Shown: positions 26,911 through 35,832 of the stretch, one piece after another
Position numbering within the stretch: position 1 is the first letter of the stretch
Layout: each line of letters opens with the position of its first letter
Source: an uncultured Collinsella sp.
GTDB lineage: Bacteria; Actinomycetota; Coriobacteriia; Coriobacteriales; Coriobacteriaceae
Direction of reading: 5' to 3'
DNA: 64,000 nucleotides
Assembly (NCBI GenBank): GCA_900541795.1
Contig: UQLC01000010.1
Location: 1 to 64,000, forward strand
Translations under genes and position numbers: made by a program
Notes under the pieces: generated by a model
Told to the model about the DNA's origin: nothing
Seen by the model: the letters and a program-made list of their open reading frames with translations, nothing else
The model's database searches: none

Positions 26911-28644
26911 ATGTCGCAAAACGATCGAACTCAACTGATTCCCGATCCGCAGCAGCCGAGCAGGCACACCGGCGGCGTTCAGTCGCCGCGTCCTATCGCG
27001 CCGAGCCACGGTCAGCAGCGTGGTGCGGCAAACGCTTCCCAACGCCCGAACCAACAGCGACAGCAGCGTCAACAACGTCAGCAGCGCCAGGCAAACGGCA
27101 ATGCGCCCAAGCAGCCCCCCACGCACGCTCGAGGCGATCGCGGCCCCGCGCGCAAACCCGCCGAGAACAATAAGTCGGGCAAAAAGACGACGCTCTTTGT
27201 CATCCTGGGTCTAATCGTCATTATCTATATCGTAGGCGTCGTAGCGTTTTCGCAGGTAGCCTACCCCAACACCACCATTGCCGGCGTCGACGTCTCCTTC
27301 TCCAACGCTTCGTCTGCCGCCACCAAGGTCAACTCGGCATGGAAGCACTATAAGCTCACCGTGACAGGCGATGACTTTAGCTGGACCTATCAGCCCGAGT
27401 CCGATGAGCCCATCGTCGACGGCGAAGCTGCCGCAAAAGAAATCATCAGCCACAACGAAGCCTTTATTTGGCCGGTCCGCCTTGTGGAATCCTTAAGCGG
27501 CAAGACCAAAACAACCGCTACCTCCAACGAAGTCGATCTTGATCAAGACGTCGACCTGTCCATGCTCTCCGACGCCTTTGACCAAAAGAAGTTTGAGGAG
27601 GACCTGGGCGCCGCTATCGACGAGTTTAACGAGGGCCGTTCGGGCACGTTCGAGGCCAATAGCTCCTATGACGAGCAGGCCGGCAAGTTTACCGTCGAGA
27701 AGGCGCGCTCCAACGAGAAAATCAACCGCGAGCATGTCATTAAGTATGCCGAGCTCGAGCTTGCCTCGCTGGCCGAGTCCGTAGATCTTTCCAAGCTCGG
27801 CAACGATGCCTATGAGCCGCTCAATGGAACGCTGACCGATGATCAGATTCAGGCCGCATGCGATGCCGCCAACAACTTCCTGGGCGTCAACGTGACCCTC
27901 AAGCTCAACGGCGAGGATGCCGGCAAGGTTGATGGCAGCTCCGTATTGCAGTGGATCAGCTTTGCCGATCCCGCCAACCCAACGCTCGATACGTCGCAGA
28001 TCAGCAACTGGGCAGCCGAACTCGCCAACGGCTTTAATACCGTGGGCTCCACTCGCTGGTGGACGCGCGCCGATGGCAAGCAGTGCGCCGTCGAAGGCGG
28101 CGACTTTGGTTGGTCCATCGACAGCAGCTCGCTCGCCAAGCAGGTCGAGGACGCCATTAACAACAAGCAGACCGGCGAAATCGAGATCAAGTACTCCCAG
28201 AAGGCCGACACCTTTACCGCAAAGGGAGAGCCCGACTGGAAGGCGTATATCGACGTCGACTTGTCCGAACAGCACGCGCGCTACTATGACGAGAGCGGAA
28301 ATATCGTTTGGGAGGCCAACTTTATCTCGGGCAAGCCGGGCGAGGACGCAACCCCCGAGGGCGTGTGGCAGATCAACAGCAACGACGGCGGCAGCACCCT
28401 GATCGGAGCCAAGGACCCCGAGACCGGCAAGCCCAAATACGAGAGTCCGGTGAGCTACTGGATGCCGTTTGAGGGCAACATGATCGGCTTCCATGATGCC
28501 ACCTGGCAAAACGACAAGAGCTTCGATAACGCCGAGTCGTACAAATGGTGCGGCAGCCACGGCTGCATCAACCTGCGCCTGGCAGACGCCAAGGCACTTC
28601 ACGACTGCATCAAAGTCGGCCTATGCGTGGTTGTCCACTCGTAG
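26911..28644 (+). CDS. L,D-transpeptidase (YkuD) with N-terminal membrane anchor
   Basis: About 577 residues. A long hydrophilic, Gln/Arg/Pro-rich cytoplasmic segment is followed by one membrane helix (TLFVILGLIVIIYIVGVVAF, near residue 93), two PG_binding_4-like extracellular domains, and a C-terminal YkuD domain with IGFHDATWQ and the catalytic SHGCINLR motif (His and Cys intact). It would cross-link peptidoglycan by 3-3 bonds or attach proteins. ATG 26911 has AAGGAT ten bases upstream; the in-frame ATG at 26902 is too close to that site. Confidence 0.92.
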   Translation: MSQNDRTQLIPDPQQPSRHTGGVQSPRPIAPSHGQQRGAANASQRPNQQRQQRQQRQQRQANGNAPKQPPTHARGDRGPARKPAENNKSGKKTTLFVILGLIVIIYIVGVVAFSQVAYPNTTIAGVDVSFSNASSAATKVNSAWKHYKLTVTGDDFSWTYQPESDEPIVDGEAAAKEIISHNEAFIWPVRLVESLSGKTKTTATSNEVDLDQDVDLSMLSDAFDQKKFEEDLGAAIDEFNEGRSGTFEANSSYDEQAGKFTVEKARSNEKINREHVIKYAELELASLAESVDLSKLGNDAYEPLNGTLTDDQIQAACDAANNFLGVNVTLKLNGEDAGKVDGSSVLQWISFADPANPTLDTSQISNWAAELANGFNTVGSTRWWTRADGKQCAVEGGDFGWSIDSSSLAKQVEDAINNKQTGEIEIKYSQKADTFTAKGEPDWKAYIDVDLSEQHARYYDESGNIVWEANFISGKPGEDATPEGVWQINSNDGGSTLIGAKDPETGKPKYESPVSYWMPFEGNMIGFHDATWQNDKSFDNAESYKWCGSHGCINLRLADAKALHDCIKVGLCVVVHS

Positions 28645-28713
28645 TGCAACGCGCGCATTCCTACAACGTGGAACCGCTGCGACCAATCTAACAGTTCCGA
28701 AAGAAACCGTTCT

Positions 28714-28741
28714 ATGCGCCCACCCCAACCGGTGGGCGCAT
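28714..28741 (+). terminator. Stem-loop after the L,D-transpeptidase gene
   Basis: ATGCGCCCACC pairs with GGTGGGCGCAT over a six-base loop. The tail TATACTTAT is only moderately T-rich. Its presence argues against the longer upstream start (28714) for the next gene. Confidence 0.6.
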
Positions 28742-28776
28742 ATACTTATCGAGGTACTTTCTATAAAAGAGACGCT

Positions 28777-30213
28777 ATGCCGAATGTCCCCACGACCACC
28801 CCGGGCCCGGATGATACCGAGCACACGCTCGAAGATGTCACCGAAACGATTCCTCTGATTACAAACGTACATGCCGATAAGCAGAGCGGACGCGCGAACG
28901 ATGCGACCGAGATTTCCGATGAAGAGGCATATGCCAAGCTCAAGGCAAAACGTGCCGAACGTCGACGCAAAAAGCTCATCCGACGCGGCATTGCGGCCGG
29001 CGTCGTGGCCGCCATTGTGCTCATCGCCGTTGTCGTGACCTTAGCCATCAACGCACGGCCCGCAGGCAACAACGGGCCGGTGACCGACATGGTGACCGAG
29101 GGCACGTTTACCACAACGGTCGAGGCGAAAGGCCAGCTCAAACCCATTTCGTCCTCAGTGGTCTCCCCTTCTGTCGACGGTACGGTCGATTCGATCAACG
29201 TGCAGGCGGGCCAATCCGTCAACGAGGGCGACGTGCTTATGACCATTAAAAACGACGAGCTCGATCGCAACGTTGCCGAGGCGCAGCGTGCAGTTGCTGC
29301 CGCTCAAGAAGACCTCGCTAATGCGAAGAAAGCCGCAGCTGCCGCTCAGGCCACCCCAACGACGGACGTCGATGGAGCTTCCGCAGCGGCGTTCGTCTCC
29401 GCCGCATCGGCGGACACGAACGCCGTATCGGCCGCGCAGCGCAGCCTCGCATCGGCCCAGGCAAACCTCGATCAGGCGAACGCCAAGGCGGCCAGTCGTA
29501 CGGTCACGGCCCCGAGCTCGGGCAGTATCGTAGAGCTCAACGCCAAGGTGGGCGCCACGGTAACAGGCGGCATGATCATGGGCGAAAGCGATACGAGCGG
29601 CGGCAAGCAGTGCATGCAGATCGCCGACCTATCCAAGATGAAGGTGACCGTACAGGTGGGAGAAAAGGACATCGCCAAGATCGCCGTTGGGCAGAGTGCC
29701 AACGTCACGTATCCCGCGTTTCCCGATATCGTGAGCCAGGGCACCGTCACGGCTATCGCGTCGGTGGCAAACTCCGACGCCGCCAACGGTGGCGGCGGCA
29801 GCGTAACCTTTAACGTCGACATTCTCATAGAGGCGCCCGACGCGCGCCTGAAGCCGGGCATGACGGCCGAGGTATCGGTGGTGACCGAGCAGCTCGACGA
29901 CGTGGTGATGGTGCCGACGATGGCGCTCATGACCGAAGACGGCGAACACTATTACGTCAACGTGGCAACCGATGACGAGGGCAAGCATACCCGTCGCGTG
30001 AAGGTGACCGTCGTGACGCAAAACGACAACGAAGCCGTAGTCGGCAAGACACAGGTAAAGCGCGACGACCAGGGCAACGAGATCAACCCCAACGTGCCGG
30101 TTACCAAGCTGCGCGATGGCGACACCCTCGTCATGGACACCGGAGCGGACGCAACGGCTGAAGGCGGCTACAGCACGGATTCGGGCAGCATGTCTGACGA
30201 CGAGGGCATGTAA
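28777..30213 (+). CDS. MacA-like membrane-fusion subunit of an ABC exporter
   Basis: About 478 residues. A basic cytoplasmic N-terminus (RRRKKLIRR) precedes a membrane helix (GIAAGVVAAIVLIAVVVTL), a biotinyl-lipoyl-like half (GTVDSINVQAGQSVNEGDVL), an Ala-rich coiled coil (ERNVAEAQ type, near 160-230), the second lipoyl half (TAPSSGSIVELNAKVGATV) and beta-barrel domains. In monoderms these adaptors work with FtsX-like permeases. The stop overlaps the ATPase ATG by one base (TAATG). The ribosome site AAAGAGA is modest. Confidence 0.9.
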   Translation: MPNVPTTTPGPDDTEHTLEDVTETIPLITNVHADKQSGRANDATEISDEEAYAKLKAKRAERRRKKLIRRGIAAGVVAAIVLIAVVVTLAINARPAGNNGPVTDMVTEGTFTTTVEAKGQLKPISSSVVSPSVDGTVDSINVQAGQSVNEGDVLMTIKNDELDRNVAEAQRAVAAAQEDLANAKKAAAAAQATPTTDVDGASAAAFVSAASADTNAVSAAQRSLASAQANLDQANAKAASRTVTAPSSGSIVELNAKVGATVTGGMIMGESDTSGGKQCMQIADLSKMKVTVQVGEKDIAKIAVGQSANVTYPAFPDIVSQGTVTAIASVANSDAANGGGGSVTFNVDILIEAPDARLKPGMTAEVSVVTEQLDDVVMVPTMALMTEDGEHYYVNVATDDEGKHTRRVKVTVVTQNDNEAVVGKTQVKRDDQGNEINPNVPVTKLRDGDTLVMDTGADATAEGGYSTDSGSMSDDEGM

Positions 30214-30986
30214 TGCGTCCCGTTATCGACATCCGCAACGTGCACCGCATTTTTGAGAGCGAGGCGGGTTGCGCCCACATCCTGCACAACGTGAGCCTGG
30301 CGGTAGAACCCGGCGAGTTCGTCGCCATTACCGGCCCTTCGGGCTCGGGCAAGTCAACGCTCATGAACATCCTGGGCTGCCTGGACAAACCGACGGCGGG
30401 CGACTATTACCTGCAAGGGCTCAACGTGGCCGAGCTCGATGATGACGAGCTCACCGAAGTCCGCGCCCTGAGCATTGGCTTTGTCTTTCAGAGCTTCAAC
30501 CTGCTGCCGCGCCTGTCGGTTATCGAAAACGTCATGCTGCCGCTGGCCTACACCAATGTGCCCCGTAGCCAGCGCGAAATGCGCGCCGTTCACGCGCTGC
30601 AGGCTGTCACGCTGCCCGTCGACCACTGGGACCACCGCATATCCGAGCTCTCGGGCGGCCAGATGCAGCGCGTCGCAATCGCGCGCGCCCTCGTCAATGA
30701 CCCGCCCATCATCCTGGCCGATGAGCCGACGGGAAACCTGGACTCCGCTACCGGAGCGCTTGTGATGGAGACCTTCCATAAGCTCCAGAAGCGCGGCAAA
30801 ACCATCGTGCTTATCACACACGACCCCGGCATCGCCGCCGAGGCCGACCGTGCCGTGACCATCCGCGACGGTCGCATTCACGATGGCGCGTATATTCCAC
30901 ATGCACCGCGGACCCTGCGCAGCGCCGTGGATAGCCTGCCCATGATTTCCGCCTCCGCCAACCCGCCGAAAGGAGAGATGGCATGA
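30213..30986 (+). CDS. ABC exporter ATPase (MacB/LolD type)
   Basis: 257 residues. Walker A is [15 protein letters not shown] at residue 42, the signature [16 protein letters not shown], Walker [14 protein letters not shown] and the switch ITHDPG. The stretch [17 protein letters not shown] is typical of the MacB/LolD group of mechanotransmission ABC ATPases. It overlaps the adaptor gene by one base and the permease by four, so the three are one operon. Confidence 0.95.
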   Translation: MRPVIDIRNVHRIFESEAGCAHILHNVSLAVEPGEFVAITGPSGSGKSTLMNILGCLDKPTAGDYYLQGLNVAELDDDELTEVRALSIGFVFQSFNLLPRLSVIENVMLPLAYTNVPRSQREMRAVHALQAVTLPVDHWDHRISELSGGQMQRVAIARALVNDPPIILADEPTGNLDSATGALVMETFHKLQKRGKTIVLITHDPGIAAEADRAVTIRDGRIHDGAYIPHAPRTLRSAVDSLPMISASANPPKGEMA

Positions 30987-32197
30987 GCGCCCGCGATCTC
31001 ATCCAGGAAGCCCTTCACTCGCTCGAGGCCAACAAGGGGCGCAGCCTGCTCACCATCCTGGGCATTGTCATCGGCATCGCCTCGGTTATCGCCATGACTT
31101 CGCTCATCGGCGGCATCCAAAACAGCCTGGTCAACAGCCTGGGCCTCAATGCGGCACGCATGGTGCAAATCTATTCGTCGCAAGAACTCACAGAGTCGGA
31201 CATCGAGAAGCTTCAAAAACTGGTGCCGCAGATAGAGCAGATCGGCATTGTCGACAGCGCGTATACCGAGTACAAGACCGGCGATAAAAGCTATACCGTC
31301 ATGGCACAGGGTGTCGATAGCGACATGCTCGACGCCGTGGGGGCCGGAAAGCTCGTTGCGGGGCGTACCTATTCCCAGGCCGAGTCTCAATCAGGCTCGC
31401 GCGTGGCGCTCATCAGCCGCGGCGGCGCCGATCAGCTTTACGGCAACGAACAGGATGCGCTGGGGAAAACCATCAAGGTGTCCAACGGCGAGGTGCAGAT
31501 TGTCGGCGTGATTGACGGCGGCAGCGACTCCATGGGCTCGCTCACGCTGTATATGCCACGCGAAACCATCTCCGGCCTGTTTGGCGACGAGAATCCTTCA
31601 TTCCCCAGCGTGACGGCGCTCGCCGCCGAGGACACGGACATGGATGAGCTCTGCAAGACCATCGAGTCCAAGGTGCGCGCGATGAAGGGCATCGAGGAGG
31701 AGGATGAGTACAACAGTGTATCGGCGACCTCCATGAAAAGCGCCATCGATGCACTCAACTCCTTTATGGACGCGTTCTCACTCATCATGGGTGCTGTCGC
31801 CAGCATCTCGCTGCTTGTCGGCGGTATCGGCATTATGAATATGATGCTTACCAACGTAACGGAGCGCATCCGCGAGATCGGCATCCGCCGCGCTCTGGGC
31901 GCAAGTCGTCGCGATATCACTGCGCAGTTTTTGGCCGAATCCTCGGCGCTGTGCGTCACCGGCGGACTGCTAGGTGTCCTGATTGGCTATCTGCTGGCCT
32001 GGGCTCTTGCGATGTTTGCCGCAGGATCAGGGGTTCTCGGCGAGCTCGGTGCCAGCGGGCAAATCACACCGAGCTTTTCAATTGCCACGGTACTGCTGGC
32101 CTTCGCCGTCTCCGTCGGCATCGGCGTAATCTTTGGCTTCTATCCCGCTCGCCGCGCGGCAAAGCTCGACCCGGTGGAGTGCCTACGCTACCAGTAA
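30983..32197 (+). CDS. ABC exporter permease, MacB/FtsX type
   Basis: 404 residues. The topology is the MacB one: helix 1 (LLTILGIVIGIASVIAM, near 25), a large extracellular MacB_PCD domain (~50-270) and three C-terminal helices starting with LIMGAVASISLLVGGIGIMN, and the conserved REIGIRRALGASRRDI coupling loop. The MacA-like adaptor and ATPase are directly upstream. The cargo (antimicrobial, lipid or peptide) cannot be inferred from sequence. Confidence 0.94.
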   Translation: MSARDLIQEALHSLEANKGRSLLTILGIVIGIASVIAMTSLIGGIQNSLVNSLGLNAARMVQIYSSQELTESDIEKLQKLVPQIEQIGIVDSAYTEYKTGDKSYTVMAQGVDSDMLDAVGAGKLVAGRTYSQAESQSGSRVALISRGGADQLYGNEQDALGKTIKVSNGEVQIVGVIDGGSDSMGSLTLYMPRETISGLFGDENPSFPSVTALAAEDTDMDELCKTIESKVRAMKGIEEEDEYNSVSATSMKSAIDALNSFMDAFSLIMGAVASISLLVGGIGIMNMMLTNVTERIREIGIRRALGASRRDITAQFLAESSALCVTGGLLGVLIGYLLAWALAMFAAGSGVLGELGASGQITPSFSIATVLLAFAVSVGIGVIFGFYPARRAAKLDPVECLRYQ

Positions 32198-32209
32198 GCC
32201 ACCACCAAC

Positions 32210-32278
32210 AAGTTGCGGTGAATTAGGGACTGAATATGCTATCTAGCAGCAAAAACAGACACTATTTCACCGCAACTT
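32210..32278. repeat. Family A palindromic repeat, copy 2 (imperfect)
   Basis: Left arm AAGTTGCGGTGAATTAGGGA and right arm CTATTTCACCGCAACTT match at the outer 14 bases and then diverge. It starts 13 bases after the exporter permease stop and abuts the IS21 relic, marking the left edge of the cobalamin island. Confidence 0.8.
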
Positions 32279-32283
32279 ATTGA

Positions 32284-32374
32284 AGGGCTGCTTGCGCCAG
32301 TTCCGGGCGTCCTCCTCGAGCTATTGGCGGATGACGGTCTTGTACGGCTCGAGCTTGCTCGGGGCGCTCCTCCT
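32284..32374 (-). pseudogene. Relic of an IS21-type transposase (IstA)
   Basis: The minus strand reads APSKLEPYKTVIRQ, a TAG stop at 32321-32323, then LEEDARNWRKQPFN. This matches the conserved N-terminal stretch of IS21 IstA (SKLxPYKxxIxxWLEED...RKQ), where Trp stands at the position of the stop, so a TGG-to-TAG change is likely. Nothing else of the element is visible; it runs into the family A repeat on one side and the cobK 3' flank on the other. Confidence 0.65.
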
Positions 32375-32408
32375 CGCGGGCGAGAGGACGCGCAGGCGCG
32401 GCGAGCGC

Positions 32409-33182
32409 CTAGCGCGCGAACTCCCGTAAGAGTGCGTCTTCCACTTCCCGAAGCGAAAGGCCCCCGTCTCCCTCGGCGGGACGGGTGACCACGATGCAGC
32501 GCGCTCCCACGTCGCGCGCGGCGGCAAGCTTCTCGGCCGTGCCGCCTACGGTTCCCGAGTCCTTGGTCACAAGCCACTGGGCTCCCACCTGCCGAAGCAT
32601 CGCCTCGTTGAGCTCGCGGGTGAAGGGCCCCTGCATGCCGATGACGTGCGACGGCGAAAACCCCGCGTCGATGCACTTCGTTATAGCACCGGGCAGCGGG
32701 AGCACACGCACGAAGAAGCGCTCCGAGAAATCGGCGACGCGCGTATAGGGAGCAAGCTCCTTGCTCCCCGTCGTGAGAAGCGCGCGACCCGGGTTCTCGG
32801 AGAGAAAGCGCGCCGCGCAGGCGATCGACGCGACCGACACGACGCCTTTGGGCAGCGCCTCGGCCGGGCGCGCAAGGCGCAGACATCGTACACCCACGGC
32901 AAGCGAAGCGGCCCGGATGTTGCCGCTGGCGAGCGTAGCGAAGGGGTGCGTGGCGTCGACGACGATGCGCGCGCCGGAAAGCTCGCGCTCCATGTCGGCC
33001 TCGTCGAGCCTGCTCGCATGCACCTCGATGCCCGGAAGCTCGCCCAAAAGCTCGCCTCCGTACTCGGTTGCCGCGTAGGCACGGGCGGGGATGCCCGCCC
33101 CGCTCGCCCATTCGCACAGAAGGCGGCCCTCGGTGGTGCCGGCGAAGATGCGCAGCGCCGGCGCAGATGCGGGCGCCGTCAC
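32409..33182 (-). CDS. cobK: Precorrin-6A reductase (CobK/CbiJ)
   Basis: 257 residues. It reduces (cobalt-)precorrin-6A at the C18-C19 double bond. The N-terminal motif RIFAGTTEGRLL, VVDATHPFA near 90 and VIGMQGPFTRELN, with LVTKDSG further on, are diagnostic. The start is GTG 33182, overlapping the cbiC stop as GTGA; the longer open frame upstream lies inside cbiC. It is the last gene of the leftward cobalamin operon. Confidence 0.93.
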   Translation of the reverse strand: MTAPASAPALRIFAGTTEGRLLCEWASGAGIPARAYAATEYGGELLGELPGIEVHASRLDEADMERELSGARIVVDATHPFATLASGNIRAASLAVGVRCLRLARPAEALPKGVVSVASIACAARFLSENPGRALLTTGSKELAPYTRVADFSERFFVRVLPLPGAITKCIDAGFSPSHVIGMQGPFTRELNEAMLRQVGAQWLVTKDSGTVGGTAEKLAAARDVGARCIVVTRPAEGDGGLSLREVEDALLREFAR

Positions 33183-33820
33183 TTCGGGCCGCCTGGGCGC
33201 GTGATCTGGTAGAGCAGCGCGTTCATAATGGCGGCCGCCACGGTCGAACCACCCTTGCGACCCCTCGCGACGATGGCCGGCGCGCGTCGCGCGAGTAGCT
33301 CCTCTTTCGCCTCGACCACGTTCACAAACCCGACCGGCACCCCAACGACGAGCGCGGGCGCGATCTTCCCCTCGTCCATGAGCTCGGCGAGGCGCAGAAG
33401 TGCTGTGGGAGCGTTGCCGACGGCCACGATGAGCGGACCCTCGATGCCGCAAGCTTTGTCCATGCTCGCAACGGCGCGAGTCGTGCCCGCGGCGCGCGCA
33501 GCCACGGCGACATCAGGGTCGGCCATGTAGCACACGGCCTTGCAGCCGAGCTTCGCGAGCGCAGGCTTGCTTATGCCTGCGAGCGCCATGTTCGTATCGG
33601 TGAGCACCGTGGCCCCTGCGCGCAGTGCGTCGAGCGCACAGTGCGCGGCGTCATGAGTGAAAACGAGGGAATCGGCGTACGAGAAGTCGGCAGTGGTGTG
33701 GATGACGCGCTTCACGACGGGTTCTTCGAGCGGCGGGAACGTGCGGCCGCCGAGCTCTTCGGTGATGATCTCGAAGCTGCGCCGCTCGATGTCGCCGGGC
33801 GCCATCTCCTTGGAATCCAT
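33179..33820 (-). CDS. cbiC: Precorrin-8X methylmutase
   Basis: 213 residues. It moves the C11 methyl group to C12 to make (cobyrinic/hydrogenobyrinic) acid. The catalytic histidine is in RVIHTTADFSYADSLVF near residue 40; TDTNMALAGI and VVGVPVGFVNVVEAKEELL follow, all standard for CbiC/CobH. It abuts cobO without a gap and overlaps cobK by four bases. Confidence 0.95.
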   Translation of the reverse strand: MDSKEMAPGDIERRSFEIITEELGGRTFPPLEEPVVKRVIHTTADFSYADSLVFTHDAAHCALDALRAGATVLTDTNMALAGISKPALAKLGCKAVCYMADPDVAVAARAAGTTRAVASMDKACGIEGPLIVAVGNAPTALLRLAELMDEGKIAPALVVGVPVGFVNVVEAKEELLARRAPAIVARGRKGGSTVAAAIMNALLYQITRPGGPK

Positions 33821-34336
33821 CTAGTACTCCACTCCTTCCCTTGCACATATCCCCTGCTCGTAGGGGTGTTTCTCGCACCGCATCTCGGTTATGTAGTCGG
33901 CCTTCTCCACGATCTTGCGGGAAGGCGCGCGCCCGGTGAGTGCTACTTCGACGCCGCGCGCGGACATATCGAGCGCGCGGTCCACGAGCGCCTCGTCGAC
34001 AAGCCCCTTCGAAAGCGCATCGAGCGCCTCGTCGAGCACGAGCAGCCCCTCCTGCGCGCCCTCGAGCTCGGCAAGCGCGGAAGCGAGGTTCCCATCGTGC
34101 AGCTCGCACGTAGCGGCAAGTTCTTCCGACGACATCGACCAGGTAAACTTGTCCGACACCTTCCCCGCGAACACGGGCACGCCGAAATGCTCGGCGAGCA
34201 GGCGCGCCTCCCCGCTTTCGCCGTCTTTCAGGAACTGCACGACGACGACGCGGCGGCCTGCGGCGAGCATGCGAAGGGCGAGGCCCATCGCCGCCGTGGT
34301 CTTGCCTTTGCCGTCGCCATGATACACGTGAATCAT
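33821..34336 (-). CDS. cobO: Cob(I)yrinic acid a,c-diamide adenosyltransferase
   Basis: 171 residues, BtuR/CobA type. It attaches the 5'-deoxyadenosyl group to cobalt. The P-loop GDGKGKTTAAMGLALR is at residue 8 and LLVLDEALDALSKGL near 99 is Walker B. ATG 34336 overlaps the cbiP stop as ATGA. In the gene order it lies directly after the cobyric acid synthase gene, as in many anaerobic operons. Confidence 0.95.
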   Translation of the reverse strand: MIHVYHGDGKGKTTAAMGLALRMLAAGRRVVVVQFLKDGESGEARLLAEHFGVPVFAGKVSDKFTWSMSSEELAATCELHDGNLASALAELEGAQEGLLVLDEALDALSKGLVDEALVDRALDMSARGVEVALTGRAPSRKIVEKADYITEMRCEKHPYEQGICAREGVEY

Positions 34337-35832
34337 ACGCCCTCCTCGATAATGCGGTAGACATACTCCATGTCGAGCGCTCCGCGCACGACGTCGGCCA
34401 GGCGGTCGAACTCGCGCGCACGGTGATCGGCCGCGGACGCCGCGCCCGCAGCACCCACGACGCTCTCGGGCAGGCCGCGCATGCGCGCGAGCGAGCGCGC
34501 GAGGGCGAGCGCCACCCCCGGTTCGTCGAACAGGCCGTGGAGATAGGTTCCGAACACGTTTCCGCAGGCCGCGCCTTCTGGTTTGCCGCCAATCGTGCCC
34601 GCAGGGGCGCAGGAGACGGTCGTTTCGCCGTCGTGAATCTCGTACCCACGCGCCGTCATGCCGTTCCACACCGAGAACGCGCCTTGGGCGCCCGTGATGC
34701 GCAGCTCCGACTGGGCGAGGCGCTTTTCCTCCTTGAACACCGTACTTGCAGGGATGAGCCCGAGCCCGCGCGCGGTGCCAGCGCCTTCCCTGCCGTGCGG
34801 GTCCGAAAGCTCGTCTCCCAAAAGCTGGTAGCCTCCGCATATGCCGAGCACCGGCGTGCCCGCGCCCGAAAGCGCGCGTACACAGGCTCCGATGCCGCTA
34901 GCCGCAAGCCAGCGCGCGTCGTCGACCGTGGACTTCGAGCCGGGAAGCACCACCAGGTCGGGTCGGCCCAGATCGGTCGTCGAGGAAACGTAGCGCACGC
35001 CCATGCCGGGCACGCGCGAAAGCGGGTCGAAGTCGGTGAAGTTCGACAGATGCGGAAGGCGCACGACGGCGACGTCGATGACGCCGCGCGCCTCGCGGGC
35101 AGTTAGGCGCGGCGCGAGCGAGTCCTCGTCGTCCAGGTCGAGCGTAAGATACGGCACGACCCCCACGACGGGAACCCCGCACATCTTCTCGAGCGGAGCC
35201 AAACCCGGACGCAGGATTTCCACATCGCCGCGGAACTTGTTCACCACAAGCCCCCGCAAAAGCGCGCGGTCCTCGGGCGCAAGGAGCGCGACCGTGCCGT
35301 AGAGCTGGGCAAACACCCCGCCTGGGTCGATGTCGCCCGCGAGCAGCACGGGGGAGGACACGGCGCGCGCGAGCCCCATGTTGACGATGTCGTTTTCGGC
35401 AAGGTTGATTTCGACGGGACTGCCGGCGCCCTCGATGACGATGACGTCGTTTTCCTCCGCGAGCGAATCGAACGCCTCCAAAATCTGCGGCATGAGCGCC
35501 TTCTTTCGCGCGAAGTAGTCCCTCGCAGCGAAGGCTCCCTGCGCCTTGCCGGCCACGATGAGCTGGCTTCGGTGATCGCTTTCGGGCTTGAGCAGGATGG
35601 GGTTCATGCGCACGTCGGGCGCGATGCCGCACGCCTCGGCCTGCATGATCTGAGCGCGCCCCATCTCGAGCCCGTCGGCCGTGACACCGCTGTTGAGCGC
35701 CATGTTCTGGCTCTTGAAGGGAGCCACGCGCAGGCCGTCCTGCGAAAGCACACGGCACAGCCCCGCCGCAAGCAGGCTCTTCCCCGCGTTCGACATGGTG
35801 CCCTGGATCATGATGGGCTTCGCCCTACCCAC
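34333..35832 (-). CDS. cbiP: Cobyric acid synthase
   Basis: 499 residues. It amidates four carboxylates of adenosylcobyrinic acid diamide. The N-terminal P-loop-like block is MIQGTMSNAGKSLLAAGLCR, then PFKSQNMALNS; the C-terminal glutamine amidotransferase domain shows VLGICGGYQLLG with the nucleophile Cys and GTYLHGLFD with the His. I chose GTG 35832 because GGAGG lies nine bases upstream; it overlaps the cobD 3' end by eight bases. Confidence 0.95.
   Translation of the reverse strand: MGRAKPIMIQGTMSNAGKSLLAAGLCRVLSQDGLRVAPFKSQNMALNSGVTADGLEMGRAQIMQAEACGIAPDVRMNPILLKPESDHRSQLIVAGKAQGAFAARDYFARKKALMPQILEAFDSLAEENDVIVIEGAGSPVEINLAENDIVNMGLARAVSSPVLLAGDIDPGGVFAQLYGTVALLAPEDRALLRGLVVNKFRGDVEILRPGLAPLEKMCGVPVVGVVPYLTLDLDDEDSLAPRLTAREARGVIDVAVVRLPHLSNFTDFDPLSRVPGMGVRYVSSTTDLGRPDLVVLPGSKSTVDDARWLAASGIGACVRALSGAGTPVLGICGGYQLLGDELSDPHGREGAGTARGLGLIPASTVFKEEKRLAQSELRITGAQGAFSVWNGMTARGYEIHDGETTVSCAPAGTIGGKPEGAACGNVFGTYLHGLFDEPGVALALARSLARMRGLPESVVGAAGAASAADHRAREFDRLADVVRGALDMEYVYRIIEEGV

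Noticed and set aside
28714..28776. Upstream ATG (28714) as the start of the MacA-like protein
   Set aside because: Those codons coincide with the arms of the stem-loop that ends the preceding gene, and the next ATG (28777) has its own site and a normal N-terminus.
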